In this document: positions 43,691 to 51,922 of the stretch, piece after piece
Numbering within the stretch: the first letter of the stretch is position 1
How the letters are laid out: each line of letters begins with the position of its first letter
NCBI RefSeq assembly: GCF_000585335.1
Contig: NZ_KK073872.1
Coordinates: forward strand, 1,727,283-1,791,282
Source of the DNA: Cloacibacillus evryensis DSM 19522
GTDB taxonomy: Bacteria; Synergistota; Synergistia; Synergistales; Synergistaceae
Length of the DNA stretch: 64,000 bases
Direction: 5' to 3'
Position numbers and translations under genes: made by a program
The notes under the pieces: generated by a model
Seen by the model: the letters and a program-made list of their open reading frames with translations, nothing else
What the model was told of the DNA's origin: nothing
Database searches by the model: none

Positions 43691-44128
43691 ATGAGGTTGC
43701 GGACGGTCTTTGAACAAACCGGCTGGCGGCGGCCGTATCCGCAGGTGCTGTGTATGCGGTACGAAACGCTCTGCAAGATAACGGAGTATGGTTACGACCT
43801 AAGCGACGCCAGCTTCGTAGATTACGCTCGCCGGCGAGGATGTCTGAACGCGGCGTTCAGAGAAGGAAGCGCCCTTCGTGAATATGTGCGAGATCATTGG
43901 CGCACGCTGGAGGAGTTCCTTGCCGACAATCGCATCGATATCACGCACGCGCAGCTTTACAAGGGCAAACGGCATAAATATACGCACGAGGAGATACTTG
44001 GCAGCTGGAAGATCGTATTAGTGGCCAGAGCGCACTTACAGGACTGCTGGGAGGTCTGGCACATGTCAGCGGCGGAATGCAGGCCCGTACCGCCGGCAAT
44101 GCAGCTTGGACAGACGACATTGTTCTAG
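43691..44128 (+). CDS. Phage early protein, function unknown
   Basis: The 145-residue protein is rich in aromatic and charged residues (LCMRYETLCKITEYGYDLSD, FVDYARRRGCLNAAFREGSA). No family is recognised. It is the first clearly intact rightward early gene, preceded by AGGGGAG. Confidence 0.6.
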   Translation: MRLRTVFEQTGWRRPYPQVLCMRYETLCKITEYGYDLSDASFVDYARRRGCLNAAFREGSALREYVRDHWRTLEEFLADNRIDITHAQLYKGKRHKYTHEEILGSWKIVLVARAHLQDCWEVWHMSAAECRPVPPAMQLGQTTLF

Positions 44129-44142
44129 AAAGGGGTGAGGAT

Positions 44143-44523
44143 ATGGAAAGCATCGTAGCCGTCCAGGTAGCGGACGCGACAGCAATATACGCAAAGCTTG
44201 ACGAGCTTTGCGAAAAAGTAAACCTACTGCTAGCGGAGCGAGACTCCCCCGTTCCGACCGGCGCTAACCCAAACAGCATGACGACGGCGGAGGCGGCCGT
44301 ATATCTGGGGATGTCAAAGGGGCAGCTCAACAAGAGCCGCATCAAAACGGCGAACGCCTGCGACGGGCCGCCATACCACGCCACCGGCGGAAAGGGGTCA
44401 AAGGTTTATTACGTGAAGTCGGAGCTGGACGAGTGGCGCGCCGCCTCAAAGATAAAAGCGGGGCGCGTCATGACAAAGATGGAGCAACGGCTCGCCGCGA
44501 TAGAGCGCGGCGGAAAATCATGA
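44143..44523 (+). CDS. Helix-turn-helix (excisionase-like) DNA-binding protein
   Basis: I start at ATG 44143 after AAAGGGGTGAGG. A short coiled region (KLDELCEKVNLLLAERD) precedes MTTAEAAVYLGMSKGQLNKS ... SKVYYVKSELDEW, the winged-helix pattern of Xis/MerR-like excisionases. A role in excision or early gene control is likely but not shown. Confidence 0.72.
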   Translation: MESIVAVQVADATAIYAKLDELCEKVNLLLAERDSPVPTGANPNSMTTAEAAVYLGMSKGQLNKSRIKTANACDGPPYHATGGKGSKVYYVKSELDEWRAASKIKAGRVMTKMEQRLAAIERGGKS

Positions 44524-44541
44524 AAGGAAGGACGAAATGAA

Positions 44542-44715
44542 GTGGAGGGAATAGCTTGCATTTTGGGAAGTATATTCGCGGCGGCGGCGTTGGTCTGCAC
44601 ATATATGCTTGTTGGCTATGTGCTGCGGGCGCGTGAGAGGGAGCGGAAGCTACGGAGGTTTTTGTACATCGAAGACCAGCGGAATAAAAGGAGGCGGGGT
44701 GGCGATGACCACTAG
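44542..44715 (+). CDS. Small single-span membrane peptide
   Basis: A GTG start preceded by AAGGAAGGA gives a 57-residue peptide: hydrophobic ACILGSIFAAAALVCTYMLV, then a very basic tail. No known family. Its stop overlaps the next start. Confidence 0.5.
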   Translation: MEGIACILGSIFAAAALVCTYMLVGYVLRARERERKLRRFLYIEDQRNKRRRGGDDH

Positions 44716-44929
44716 GGGGTGTGGACGTTCAAAATATATATCCCCCAGGCAAGCGATAATCCTTGCCTGCTACAGCGCAGGGATGTCCCGGCGCGATATA
44801 GCAAAGAAATTAAAAATAAACATCAACGCTTTAGAGTGTGCCGAGAATCTCATCTCGGACTATTTCAAGGAATATGAGATGGCTGACTGCGCCCGAAAGT
44901 GGCAGCAGGAAAGGAGCAATGCAAAATGA
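44705..44929 (+). CDS. Small HTH protein
   Basis: ATG 44705 follows GGAGGCGGGG. The 74 residues contain SPRQAIILACYSAGMSRRDI-AKKLKININALECAENLI, resembling a LuxR/sigma-4-type helix-turn-helix. It is probably a phage regulator. It overlaps both neighbours. Confidence 0.6.
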   Translation: MTTRGCGRSKYISPRQAIILACYSAGMSRRDIAKKLKININALECAENLISDYFKEYEMADCARKWQQERSNAK

Positions 44930-45153
44930 GCGGTGCACCACTTAGAGATAAGATAGAACACGATGTGTATCTGATAGATATGCTTTTAATGGATATAAAG
45001 GACGGCCTCACGCGCAAAAAACCCCTCCCGCTTAGACAATACGCGCGATGCATAAGCACTGTCGCTGATTCGATGTATGGTGTGCTTGACATGTATGAGG
45101 AGCTTCGGAATTCTGACAATGAAGAGGATGGTGAAGATGATGGGCAAATATGA
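44926..45153 (+). CDS. Phage early protein, function unknown
   Basis: The 75 residues start at the ATGA overlap with the HTH gene. The sequence is helical and acidic at the end (LDMYEELRNSDNEEDGEDDG). No family is recognised. Confidence 0.55.
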   Translation: MSGAPLRDKIEHDVYLIDMLLMDIKDGLTRKKPLPLRQYARCISTVADSMYGVLDMYEELRNSDNEEDGEDDGQI

Positions 45154-45310
45154 ATACGCGGCAATGATCCTCGATTACCTCTGCGACGGCGATCGTCGCA
45201 TGTTAAACGAAAAGGCCAGGAATATTGGCTCTATAGCCACAATCGACCAGATGGGAATGCTTGCGGCATTAGCAAACAAAGAACCCTCCGGCGTTGGCCA
45301 AAGGGCGTAA
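45140..45310 (+). CDS. Small phage protein, function unknown
   Basis: ATG 45140 (or 45137) after GGTGAAG gives 56 residues, MGKYEYAAMILDYLCDGDRR and onward, helical. It overlaps the previous gene by 14 bases. Confidence 0.45.
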   Translation: MGKYEYAAMILDYLCDGDRRMLNEKARNIGSIATIDQMGMLAALANKEPSGVGQRA

Positions 45311-45381
45311 GGGAAAACCGAACTTCATTAGGCGGCAGTCACAACCTGCCGCCTCAGATTATAACATAGGGAGGCACTAAT

Positions 45382-45885
45382 ATGACAGTGAGAACAGACG
45401 CTGAATTTGATTATGAAATCGCAATCGATAGGATTCGCCCCATTGCGGAGGCCCTCGTCAAAAAGTATGACGAACTGCACCATATCGACCCCGATAAGAT
45501 ACTCTTTGTCGTAAACCACAAAAGCGTAGGCAGCCGTAAAAAAGTAGTGCTCGCGAGGACGAGCTTGGTACCGCCGAAATGGGCGGAGCTGCTCTACCAG
45601 CTTGGAGGCCGCTCATATTTTTACATGATCGAATTTATAGCGAAGACAACGGCGGCGATGGACGAATCGCAGATGATCGCGGTGGTTTATCGCGAACTGC
45701 GCAAAATCGGACCGGAGGGCGAGATACTTACCTATGACGTCCAGGACTGGTGGCAGATATTGATGGGGCTCGGACGCAAATGGTATTACCCAGAAAATTC
45801 GTGCCCGAACCTGCTTGATGATTCCGTCGACTGGCGTAAGCTCATGGGCACCTATTACGAAGATATCCGGCATGAGCCTGATTGA
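45382..45885 (+). CDS. Putative phage metallopeptidase-like protein with degenerate active site
   Basis: The 167-residue protein resembles the SprT-like putative phage metallopeptidases in length and layout: a helical N-terminus, LFVVNHKSVGSRKKVVLART, then MIAVVYRELRKIGPEGEILT-YDVQDWWQILMGLG. Relatives carry HExxH plus a downstream His; here those positions read YREL and TYDV, so zinc binding is unlikely. Assignment is by pattern only. Confidence 0.5.
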   Translation: MTVRTDAEFDYEIAIDRIRPIAEALVKKYDELHHIDPDKILFVVNHKSVGSRKKVVLARTSLVPPKWAELLYQLGGRSYFYMIEFIAKTTAAMDESQMIAVVYRELRKIGPEGEILTYDVQDWWQILMGLGRKWYYPENSCPNLLDDSVDWRKLMGTYYEDIRHEPD

Positions 45886-46123
45886 GATACTGAAATCCTG
45901 TTTTCGCTCCCGCGAAACCACACGCCCGCTCCGACCGGACAAAGCGAGACCGGCAGCTTGCGTCAAATGCGCCGACTGCCGGCACTTTGACCGGCCAGAG
46001 CGAATGAATACCTTCTGGCTCTCAAACCTGCGCCGCTGCGGCGCGACCGGCGAGATGCGCTGGAAGGGCGACGACGCCGAGCGATGCCCGGCATTTGATT
46101 TTTACGATCGGAGGCGGCAATAA
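45872..46123 (+). CDS. Small cysteine-containing phage protein
   Basis: The 83 residues include CVKCADCRHFDRPERMN, RRCGATGEMRW and ERCPAFDFY, a spacing that could bind zinc. It overlaps the previous gene by 14 bases and abuts parA. Confidence 0.55.
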   Translation: MSLIEILKSCFRSRETTRPLRPDKARPAACVKCADCRHFDRPERMNTFWLSNLRRCGATGEMRWKGDDAERCPAFDFYDRRRQ

Positions 46124-46933
46124 ATGACAAAGATTATCGCCATAACAAATCAAAAGGGCGGCGTCGGGAAGACGACCACGGCCCACAATCTGGCGGCGGG
46201 GCTGGCACGTTTCTACAACCGCGCCGTCCTGCTGGTTGACCTAGACCCGCAGGGCAACCTTACCGCCGCCGCGGTGCCATTTACCACGGATATTGAGAAA
46301 TTTCGCAATATATATGACGTCCTCACTGGCGCTGCGCCGATGCACAACGAGGAGGACAGCGCCTACAGCGCCTCAGTCTGCACTACCAGCATCATTGGCG
46401 ACAACGCGGTACAGATATCGCCTTATTCGCCGAAGCTCGCATACATCGACCTTGAGCTCGGCTCAAAGCCCGGGCGGGAATACAGGCTAAAAAAGGCTCT
46501 CGCCATGGTAGAGCCATTCTACGACTATATCATCATCGACACGCCTCCGGCGCTGGGGCTGCTGACCCTCAACGCCCTGACGGCGGCCGACGAGGTGATC
46601 ATCCCCTGCCAGGCGGATATCTTTTCTCTGCACGGGATGGCACAGCTACGCGACACGATAGAAACGGTGCGAGAATACACAAACCCTAAAATACGTATCG
46701 GCGGCATCCTGCTCGTGCGCCACAACCCCCGCACGGTACTGAGCCGCGATATCACCGTCACAGTCGTACACGCCGCGGAATCCCTCGATACAAAGGTATT
46801 CAAACGCACCATTCGCGAATGCGTGGCGCTGCGCGAGGCGCAGTTGAACAAAGTCGATATCTTTACCTACAAGATGGATACCAACGCGGCGATGGATTAT
46901 TGCGAATTTGTCGGCGAGGTGTACTACTCATGA
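46124..46933 (+). CDS. ParA/Soj-family partition ATPase
   Basis: The deviant Walker A KGGVGKTTTAHNLAAGLARF, the Walker A' VLLVDLDPQGNLTAA and DYIIIDTPPALGLLTLNAL define a 269-residue ParA without an N-terminal HTH (type Ib or chromosomal Soj-like). Such ATPases pattern on the nucleoid and segregate plasmids. The next gene overlaps by four bases and encodes a ribbon-helix-helix protein, its expected DNA-binding partner. Presence in an integrated phage hints at a plasmid-like state. Confidence 0.93.
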   Translation: MTKIIAITNQKGGVGKTTTAHNLAAGLARFYNRAVLLVDLDPQGNLTAAAVPFTTDIEKFRNIYDVLTGAAPMHNEEDSAYSASVCTTSIIGDNAVQISPYSPKLAYIDLELGSKPGREYRLKKALAMVEPFYDYIIIDTPPALGLLTLNALTAADEVIIPCQADIFSLHGMAQLRDTIETVREYTNPKIRIGGILLVRHNPRTVLSRDITVTVVHAAESLDTKVFKRTIRECVALREAQLNKVDIFTYKMDTNAAMDYCEFVGEVYYS

Positions 46934-47223
46934 AATCGTTCAGGGACAACCCCGCGCTGCGTTTTCTGACGCCTGCTTCCCCGGAAGCCGATCCGGTAAA
47001 TGAAAGAGATGTTGCGCCGATACCAGCACAAGCACCGGCGCAAGCACAAGCACCGACACAAGCGTCAGCACAAGCACAAAGAGACTGCCTTACGAAACGC
47101 CTCCCCATCATGCTCGACCTGGCCATGTATCAGGGGGTATGCAATGAAGCCTCTCGCCAGCGTGTGAGCTTAGCCGAGCTTGTACGCCGGGCACTGACGG
47201 AATACTTGCGGGAGCGAGAGTGA
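46930..47223 (+). CDS. Ribbon-helix-helix partner of ParA (putative centromere-binding protein)
   Basis: ATG 46930 overlaps the parA stop. The 97-residue product has a disordered N-terminus with an Ala/Gln-rich repeat (about residues 31-53), then LTKRLPIMLDLAMYQGVCNE ... RQRVSLAELVRRALTEYLRE, a CopG/Arc-type ribbon-helix-helix. ParG- and Omega-like proteins have the same layout and do the ParB job. Function by context. Confidence 0.72.
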   Translation: MKSFRDNPALRFLTPASPEADPVNERDVAPIPAQAPAQAQAPTQASAQAQRDCLTKRLPIMLDLAMYQGVCNEASRQRVSLAELVRRALTEYLRERE

Positions 47224-47227
47224 CAAG

Positions 47228-47449
47228 ATGGGTAAACGATATCTATATCGCGACCGTATCTTGTATATAAAAGCATATCAATCGGTGAACAACGTAAATT
47301 ACGCGCCGTTTTTTATTGACCTTAAGGGATACGCGCGCCTGTTCCTTTTCCGCGGAGAGCTATTCATACGTCAAAGAATGGAAGACGCGCAGGCCGACCT
47401 TGACGCCTTCGCGCAGAAAAGAGGGCTCCGTGAAGCAAAAGCCAAGTAA
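47228..47449 (+). CDS. Small basic phage protein, function unknown
   Basis: The 73-residue protein is beta-rich at the start (YLYRDRILYIKAYQSVNNVN) and basic at the end. No family is recognised. Confidence 0.5.
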   Translation: MGKRYLYRDRILYIKAYQSVNNVNYAPFFIDLKGYARLFLFRGELFIRQRMEDAQADLDAFAQKRGLREAKAK

Positions 47450-47690
47450 AGAACACCCGATACTCTTCAGCGCGCCGATGGTCAAAGCCCTGCTCGAAGG
47501 CCGTAAAACGCAGACGCGCAGGCCGCTGAAGCCGCAGCCGGAAAATTGCCAAGTACGGCAGGAAATCGGCGACCCCCGTTGCCCTTTTGGGAGCGTCGGG
47601 GATCGCCTTTGGGTGCGCGAGACGTACAAGATCGTGCCCGCGGCCGCCGGCGATCAACGCCACCGCGAGGAGACTGGGGCTGAACTATAA
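47430..47690 (+). CDS. Phage protein resembling the start of ASCH-type proteins
   Basis: GTG 47430 gives 86 residues: HPILFSAPMVKALLEGRKTQ-TRRPLKPQPEN, then FGSVGDRLWVRETYKIVPA. This opening is common to phage proteins with an ASCH-like fold, but those are usually much longer, so this copy may be truncated at its C-terminus. Confidence 0.55.
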   Translation: MKQKPSKEHPILFSAPMVKALLEGRKTQTRRPLKPQPENCQVRQEIGDPRCPFGSVGDRLWVRETYKIVPAAAGDQRHREETGAEL

Positions 47691-47699
47691 GAGGGCGGC

Positions 47700-47894
47700 A
47701 TGGAACGCTATGTAAGACAAAAGATAGAAACGACGATGGACGGCGAGATGTGCGCGCCGGGGTGTTACTTCTACTCCGAAAACCGGCGCAAGCCCATCTG
47801 TTGGCTTGGGCGAGGGAGCGAACGGCTCCGCGAAGGATGTCGGACGGCGCTTTGCAGATATATGGAAGAAAAAAGAGGAACGGAGGAAGCATAA
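47700..47894 (+). CDS. Small phage protein with cysteines
   Basis: A 64-residue frame, MERYVRQKIETTMDGEMCAP-GCYFYSENRRKPICWLGRG, ends in a charged tail. GAGGGCGGC precedes the ATG. No family is recognised. Confidence 0.45.
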   Translation: MERYVRQKIETTMDGEMCAPGCYFYSENRRKPICWLGRGSERLREGCRTALCRYMEEKRGTEEA

Positions 47895-47898
47895 TAAC

Positions 47899-48135
47899 AT
47901 GATAGAAGGAAAATTAATCTTGCTCGACAACGTCCCCCCCGGTTGCTGCTCTGAGTGCGCTGCTAATCATGCTCCGGACATCCCGCACAACAAAGACAGC
48001 TTATTTTATATGTACAAATTTTACGCAAAAAACGGTCGCTGGCCAACATGGAAAGATGCTATGGCACATTGCCCAGATGAGGTAAAGGCGCTGACTATTA
48101 AAGCGCTTAAAAAGCATGGAATTGAGGTGGATTAG
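47899..48135 (+). CDS. Small phage protein, function unknown
   Basis: The 78-residue product begins MIEGKLILLDNVPPGCCSEC and continues with aromatic-rich FYMYKFYAKNGRWPTWKDAM. GGAGGAAG precedes the ATG. One base separates it from the next gene. Confidence 0.5.
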   Translation: MIEGKLILLDNVPPGCCSECAANHAPDIPHNKDSLFYMYKFYAKNGRWPTWKDAMAHCPDEVKALTIKALKKHGIEVD

Positions 48136-48504
48136 ATGCCGCATGACTTTGAAAAAAATTATCCGTTGCCGTTTAGGGCACATGTCTTTCAAGAAAAGCT
48201 TTTAAAAAAACCTAAAACCCTGATGGTCTATGCGAGGAATGGTTACTACATTTTTTCGTCCCGCATCGAAAATAGGTTTGACGTGTTTAAGTATATGGTA
48301 TCCTGCGCGAACCTCATGCCGGAGGCGGCGGAAGCGCTGAAAACGGCGCAAGGCGCACTGGAGGCAGTAAAAAGCTCACCGCTTTGTAATTTCTGCTCCG
48401 ATATTAGTCTGTGCGAAATCTGCGATGTACGAATAGCACTGGATAAGGTGGCTTCCGTCCTCGCGAAGCTCGAAGGAGCAACTGTGAATGAAAAGCAGAT
48501 ATGA
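48136..48504 (+). CDS. Phage protein, function unknown
   Basis: The 122 residues include a four-cysteine cluster (LCNFCSDISLCEICDVRI) that could bind a metal, between helical segments. No family is recognised. Confidence 0.5.
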   Translation: MPHDFEKNYPLPFRAHVFQEKLLKKPKTLMVYARNGYYIFSSRIENRFDVFKYMVSCANLMPEAAEALKTAQGALEAVKSSPLCNFCSDISLCEICDVRIALDKVASVLAKLEGATVNEKQI

Positions 48505-48676
48505 AGAAATCACGCGAGATCTGGGGATAGAAGGATTCGCGATGTTCCTCCGCGATTCCGCGAAAGAAAAATGCGAATTCTGCGAATATAAGGATGATGA
48601 AGATAAATGCCCGACAGGAGATGTTACTTGCAAAGACGGCATCAAAAAATGGCTGGAGGGATCGGATTGGGACTAA
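48488..48676 (+). CDS. Small cysteine-rich phage protein
   Basis: The 62-residue protein has CEFCEYKDDEDKCPTGDVTC, possibly a zinc site. It overlaps both the preceding gene and the start of the methyltransferase gene. Confidence 0.5.
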   Translation: MKSRYEEITRDLGIEGFAMFLRDSAKEKCEFCEYKDDEDKCPTGDVTCKDGIKKWLEGSDWD

Positions 48677-50199
48677 TAGTTGACAGCTTTGCCGGCGGCG
48701 GAGGCGCGAGCACCGGCATCCGTATGGCTACGGGACGCGATCCTGATATAGCAATCAACCACAACGCCGAGGCGATGGCGATGCATAAGGCCAACCACCC
48801 CGGAACGCGGCACTACATCGAGGATATATGGGGCGTTGACCCACTCTCCGTTACCGGCGGCGAGCCGGTTGATCTGATGTGGCTGTCGCCAGACTGCACC
48901 CATTTTTCCAAGGCTCGCGGCAGTGCGCCGAAGTCTGACCGCATCCGCGGGCTGGCGTGGTCGGCGGTAAAGTGGGCGCGCCGCGTTCGCCCCGCCGTTA
49001 TCGTGCTGGAAAACGTCGAAGAATTCCATGACTGGTGTCCGCTCGACAAACACGGAAAAGCAAAGATGCATCTCCGGGGCATCACCTTCGCAAAATTTGT
49101 GCGCCACCTGCGCCGCGAGGGATACTCCGTCAACTGGCGCGAGCTCGTGGCCTGCGACTACGGAGCGTCGACCTCGCGCAAGCGTTTCTTCCTCGTCGCG
49201 ACCGCCGACCGCACGCCGGCGCAGTGGCCGAAGCCTACACATGGCCCAGGGCGGAAACCGTACCGCACGGCGGCGGAGTGTATCGACTGGTCCGTGCCAG
49301 CGCCCTCCATCTTCGAGCGCAAAAAAGAGCTTGCTGACGCTACCAAGCGGCGCATTGCGAAGGGGATCATGCGCTACGTGGTACGCAACCCCAAGCCCTA
49401 CATCGTGGCGAAAGATAAAGCTCCCTTTATCACGGAACATGCCAACGCCTCGAAGCAGCGGAACTTTGCCGCCGACGACCCTCTGCGTACCCAATGCGCG
49501 CAGGTAAAAGGCGGACATTTCGCCCTCTGCGCCGCGTTTTTGCAAAAATACCATGGCGCGCACAAAAATGGAGGAGGCGGGTTTCGGGGACAGGGGCTTG
49601 ACATACCCCTTGCCACGCTGGACGCATCAGGCCGCTTCGGCCTCTGCACGGCGATCATCACCAAGCACTATACAAGCGACGACGTGGGACGCAAAGTAGA
49701 TCAGCCCCTGCCTACTATCACGGCTAACGACCACAACAGCCTCACCGTCTGCCACCTCATGCGCCAGTTCGGGACGTCGACAGGCACGGCGCTCGACAAC
49801 CCTCTAGGCACGGTCATGCCTCAAGGCGGCGGCGGTAAATCTGGGCTTGTGGCCGCCCTGATGGTCAAATACTACGGCAGTGAGCGAGGCGGAGAGCCGC
49901 TGTCCGAGCCGATTGACACGATAACGGGCAAAGACAGGTTCGGCCTTGTTACCGTGGAAATAGAGGGAGAGCCGTACATCATCACCGATATCGGCATGAG
50001 GATGCTCACGCCGCGGGAGCTCTTCAACGCGCAGGGTTTTCCGCGGGACTATATCATTGCCCCTATTTACAACGGCAAGCCCCTCACCAAAACCGCGCAG
50101 GTGCGCATGGTCGGCAACAGCGTATGCCCACCGGTGGCCGAGGCAATCGTCAAGGCCAACTGCGGCTTTATGACGCGGCAAGAGCGAGAAGTGGCGTAG
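48667..50199 (+). CDS. DNA (cytosine-5) methyltransferase
   Basis: Motif I is VDSFAGGGGASTGIRMA; motif IV carries the catalytic Cys in LSPDCTHFSKARGS; motif VI is VIVLENVEEF; motif VIII is GASTSRKRFFLVA; motif X reads TPRELFNAQGFPRDYI ... VRMVGNSVCPPVAEA. A GGAGGG places the start at TTG 48667 (510 residues); the frame extends to 48607. The target-recognition region lies at about 230-440. No restriction gene is adjacent, so it is an orphan enzyme, probably protecting phage DNA or regulating genes. Confidence 0.92.
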   Translation: MGLIVDSFAGGGGASTGIRMATGRDPDIAINHNAEAMAMHKANHPGTRHYIEDIWGVDPLSVTGGEPVDLMWLSPDCTHFSKARGSAPKSDRIRGLAWSAVKWARRVRPAVIVLENVEEFHDWCPLDKHGKAKMHLRGITFAKFVRHLRREGYSVNWRELVACDYGASTSRKRFFLVATADRTPAQWPKPTHGPGRKPYRTAAECIDWSVPAPSIFERKKELADATKRRIAKGIMRYVVRNPKPYIVAKDKAPFITEHANASKQRNFAADDPLRTQCAQVKGGHFALCAAFLQKYHGAHKNGGGGFRGQGLDIPLATLDASGRFGLCTAIITKHYTSDDVGRKVDQPLPTITANDHNSLTVCHLMRQFGTSTGTALDNPLGTVMPQGGGGKSGLVAALMVKYYGSERGGEPLSEPIDTITGKDRFGLVTVEIEGEPYIITDIGMRMLTPRELFNAQGFPRDYIIAPIYNGKPLTKTAQVRMVGNSVCPPVAEAIVKANCGFMTRQEREVA

Positions 50200-50901
50200 A
50201 TGTCCAAATACATTGCTAGTGTTAGTTGGGGCAAGGATAGCCTCTGTATGCTCTTGCTCCTGATCGAAAAACAATATCCTCTTGATGAGGTTGTTTTCTT
50301 CAACACAGAGATGGAGTTCCAGGGCGTCTATGACACAAGAGATAGGGCTCTTCCTCTTCTGAAGAAACATGACATCACCTATACAGAGCTGTATCCAAAA
50401 GACCAATTTCTTTGGAATATGCTCGATAGGCCCGTAACGGGAAAGAATGGCAATGTCCACAAAGGTTACTCATGGTGTGGTGGCCCATGCCGCTGGGGAA
50501 CGACCGAGAAGCTTCGCGTTTTGGATGCTCATTGTAAGGACTCGTTTGTATACGTTGGCCTCGCTCATGATGAAAGAGAGCGACTGGGGAAAAATCGAGC
50601 AGCCAACAAGATATTCCCTCTTGCGGAATGGAAAATACCCGAGGGGCAGGCCCTTATCCACTGCTACCAACGTGGTTATTGGTGGGAGGAAAACGGAGTG
50701 TGTCTCTATTCTCTGCTGGATCGTGTTTCTTGTTGGTGTTGTTCGAACAAAAACCTCAAGGAATTACGAAACTATTATAATTACCTCCCTTATTATTGGG
50801 AGAAGCTAAAGGATCTGCAATCCCGTACTAGCCGGCCATTTAAGCGCGGGGTATCGTTGCTTGAGTTGGAAGATCGGTTCCGGCAGGAGTGCAGTAGATG
50901 A
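50200..50901 (+). CDS. PAPS-reductase-like PP-loop protein
   Basis: It starts at the stop of the cytosine methyltransferase. The 233-residue protein has the PP-loop ASVSWGKDSLCMLLLLIEKQ, a nucleotide-binding fold shared with PAPS/APS reductases and DndC-type sulfurtransferases. It has two Cys clusters, SWCGGPCRWGTT and VSCWCCSNKN, able to bind Fe-S or zinc. Phage members of this family are uncharacterised; sulfur metabolism or nucleic-acid modification is possible. Confidence 0.82.
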   Translation: MSKYIASVSWGKDSLCMLLLLIEKQYPLDEVVFFNTEMEFQGVYDTRDRALPLLKKHDITYTELYPKDQFLWNMLDRPVTGKNGNVHKGYSWCGGPCRWGTTEKLRVLDAHCKDSFVYVGLAHDERERLGKNRAANKIFPLAEWKIPEGQALIHCYQRGYWWEENGVCLYSLLDRVSCWCCSNKNLKELRNYYNYLPYYWEKLKDLQSRTSRPFKRGVSLLELEDRFRQECSR

Positions 50902-51046
50902 GTCAGTCGGCCTACCACCGTAAATATAATCATATGCCCAGCGATCACGAGCTGGGGGTCTAGTCGCTACGGAACTTAGAAAAAATAGGGATGACTGATG
51001 TTTCGTGGATTCTGGATGATGGTCGGGAGTGAAAGGATGAAGAACA

Positions 51047-51922
51047 ATGACGTCGGATGAAGCCATCCTGCAAATACAAGATGATCGCGGTTTCTGGTTC
51101 GCGGCCGTTGACATCTGCGTTCTCCGCGACAAGACCCTTTCTTTTAACGCGAAGGGGGTTTATGCCGTGTTGGTCGCCTTTGTCAATATTGGCACCAAGG
51201 AGTGGGCGATTAAAACAGAGACCCTCGCGGCGGAGTGCGGCGTCAGCCGCCGCACCGTAATGTACGCGCTGAAAGAGCTTGTAGAGCATGGGTATATCGA
51301 GAGGAAAAAGCGTCATGCAGATGGGCATCAAATTGCCTCGATATATAAAATTATCGGTCATAAAGCAGCGTGCAATATACGCACTCTGCCGAAACAGGAG
51401 CAGCTTGATGAGCCAGCGTGCAATATACGCACTCAGCAGGGTGCAGAATATGCACACCAATTACAAGAACCAGAGTCTTTAAATAATACTTTACCTTCGG
51501 TAAAGGGGGCTGACGCCCCCGAGGCAGCGTCGGAGGATATCAGGCTAATCGATAAAATCCCTCTGGCGATGCGTCCGACGGCGGAATATCTATTGCTCAA
51601 AACGGGGCGCAAGGGCCTAATCCCCTCGGAGGTGGGCTCTCTGCTGGCGCTTGAAAAAATCCACCTGCCAGCACGCATCCAGCAGGAGATCAATACCGCC
51701 GTAAAGCGGTTCGCCTCGCGAGGGCGGCCATTATCCGGCCTTACCGCTGACTATCTTTACGAGTCGCTTCGGCACCAGAACTCGCGATCGGCGAGGAAAA
51801 AAGCGCCGCCGGACAACGGCGCGGCGCAGGCACAAGTACAAGCACAAGCACAATGGCAGGAAGACGAGCACGACAAATATTTATTTGAAAAATTCGGGAA
51901 GGGGGTTGAGCAAATTGAGTGA
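51047..51922 (+). CDS. Phage replication initiator-like protein (winged HTH N-terminus)
   Basis: The N-terminal HTH (LSFNAKGVYAVLVAFVNIGT, then AAECGVSRRTVMYALKELVE-HGYIERKKR) is typical of phage and plasmid replication proteins. The middle carries three iteron-like repeats. The C-terminal part (about 175-250) is helical, and an Ala/Gln-rich tail follows. Directly downstream is a DnaC-type loader, the lambda O/P arrangement. The 145 bases upstream hold no supported gene. Confidence 0.75.
   Translation: MTSDEAILQIQDDRGFWFAAVDICVLRDKTLSFNAKGVYAVLVAFVNIGTKEWAIKTETLAAECGVSRRTVMYALKELVEHGYIERKKRHADGHQIASIYKIIGHKAACNIRTLPKQEQLDEPACNIRTQQGAEYAHQLQEPESLNNTLPSVKGADAPEAASEDIRLIDKIPLAMRPTAEYLLLKTGRKGLIPSEVGSLLALEKIHLPARIQQEINTAVKRFASRGRPLSGLTADYLYESLRHQNSRSARKKAPPDNGAAQAQVQAQAQWQEDEHDKYLFEKFGKGVEQIE
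51366..51455 (+). repeat. Iteron-like repeats, candidate replication origin
   Basis: A 21-base sequence beginning CAGCGTGCAATATACGCAC occurs at 51366-51386 and 51414-51434. A third, diverged copy GTGCAGAATATGCAC lies at 51441-51455. Each core GTGC...GCAC is an imperfect palindrome. They lie inside the initiator gene, as the lambda origin lies inside gene O. Confidence 0.6.

Noticed and set aside
50898-50963. 21-codon frame overlapping the end of the PP-loop gene (ATGA overlap)
   Set aside because: Too short to judge and without recognisable features; left unannotated.
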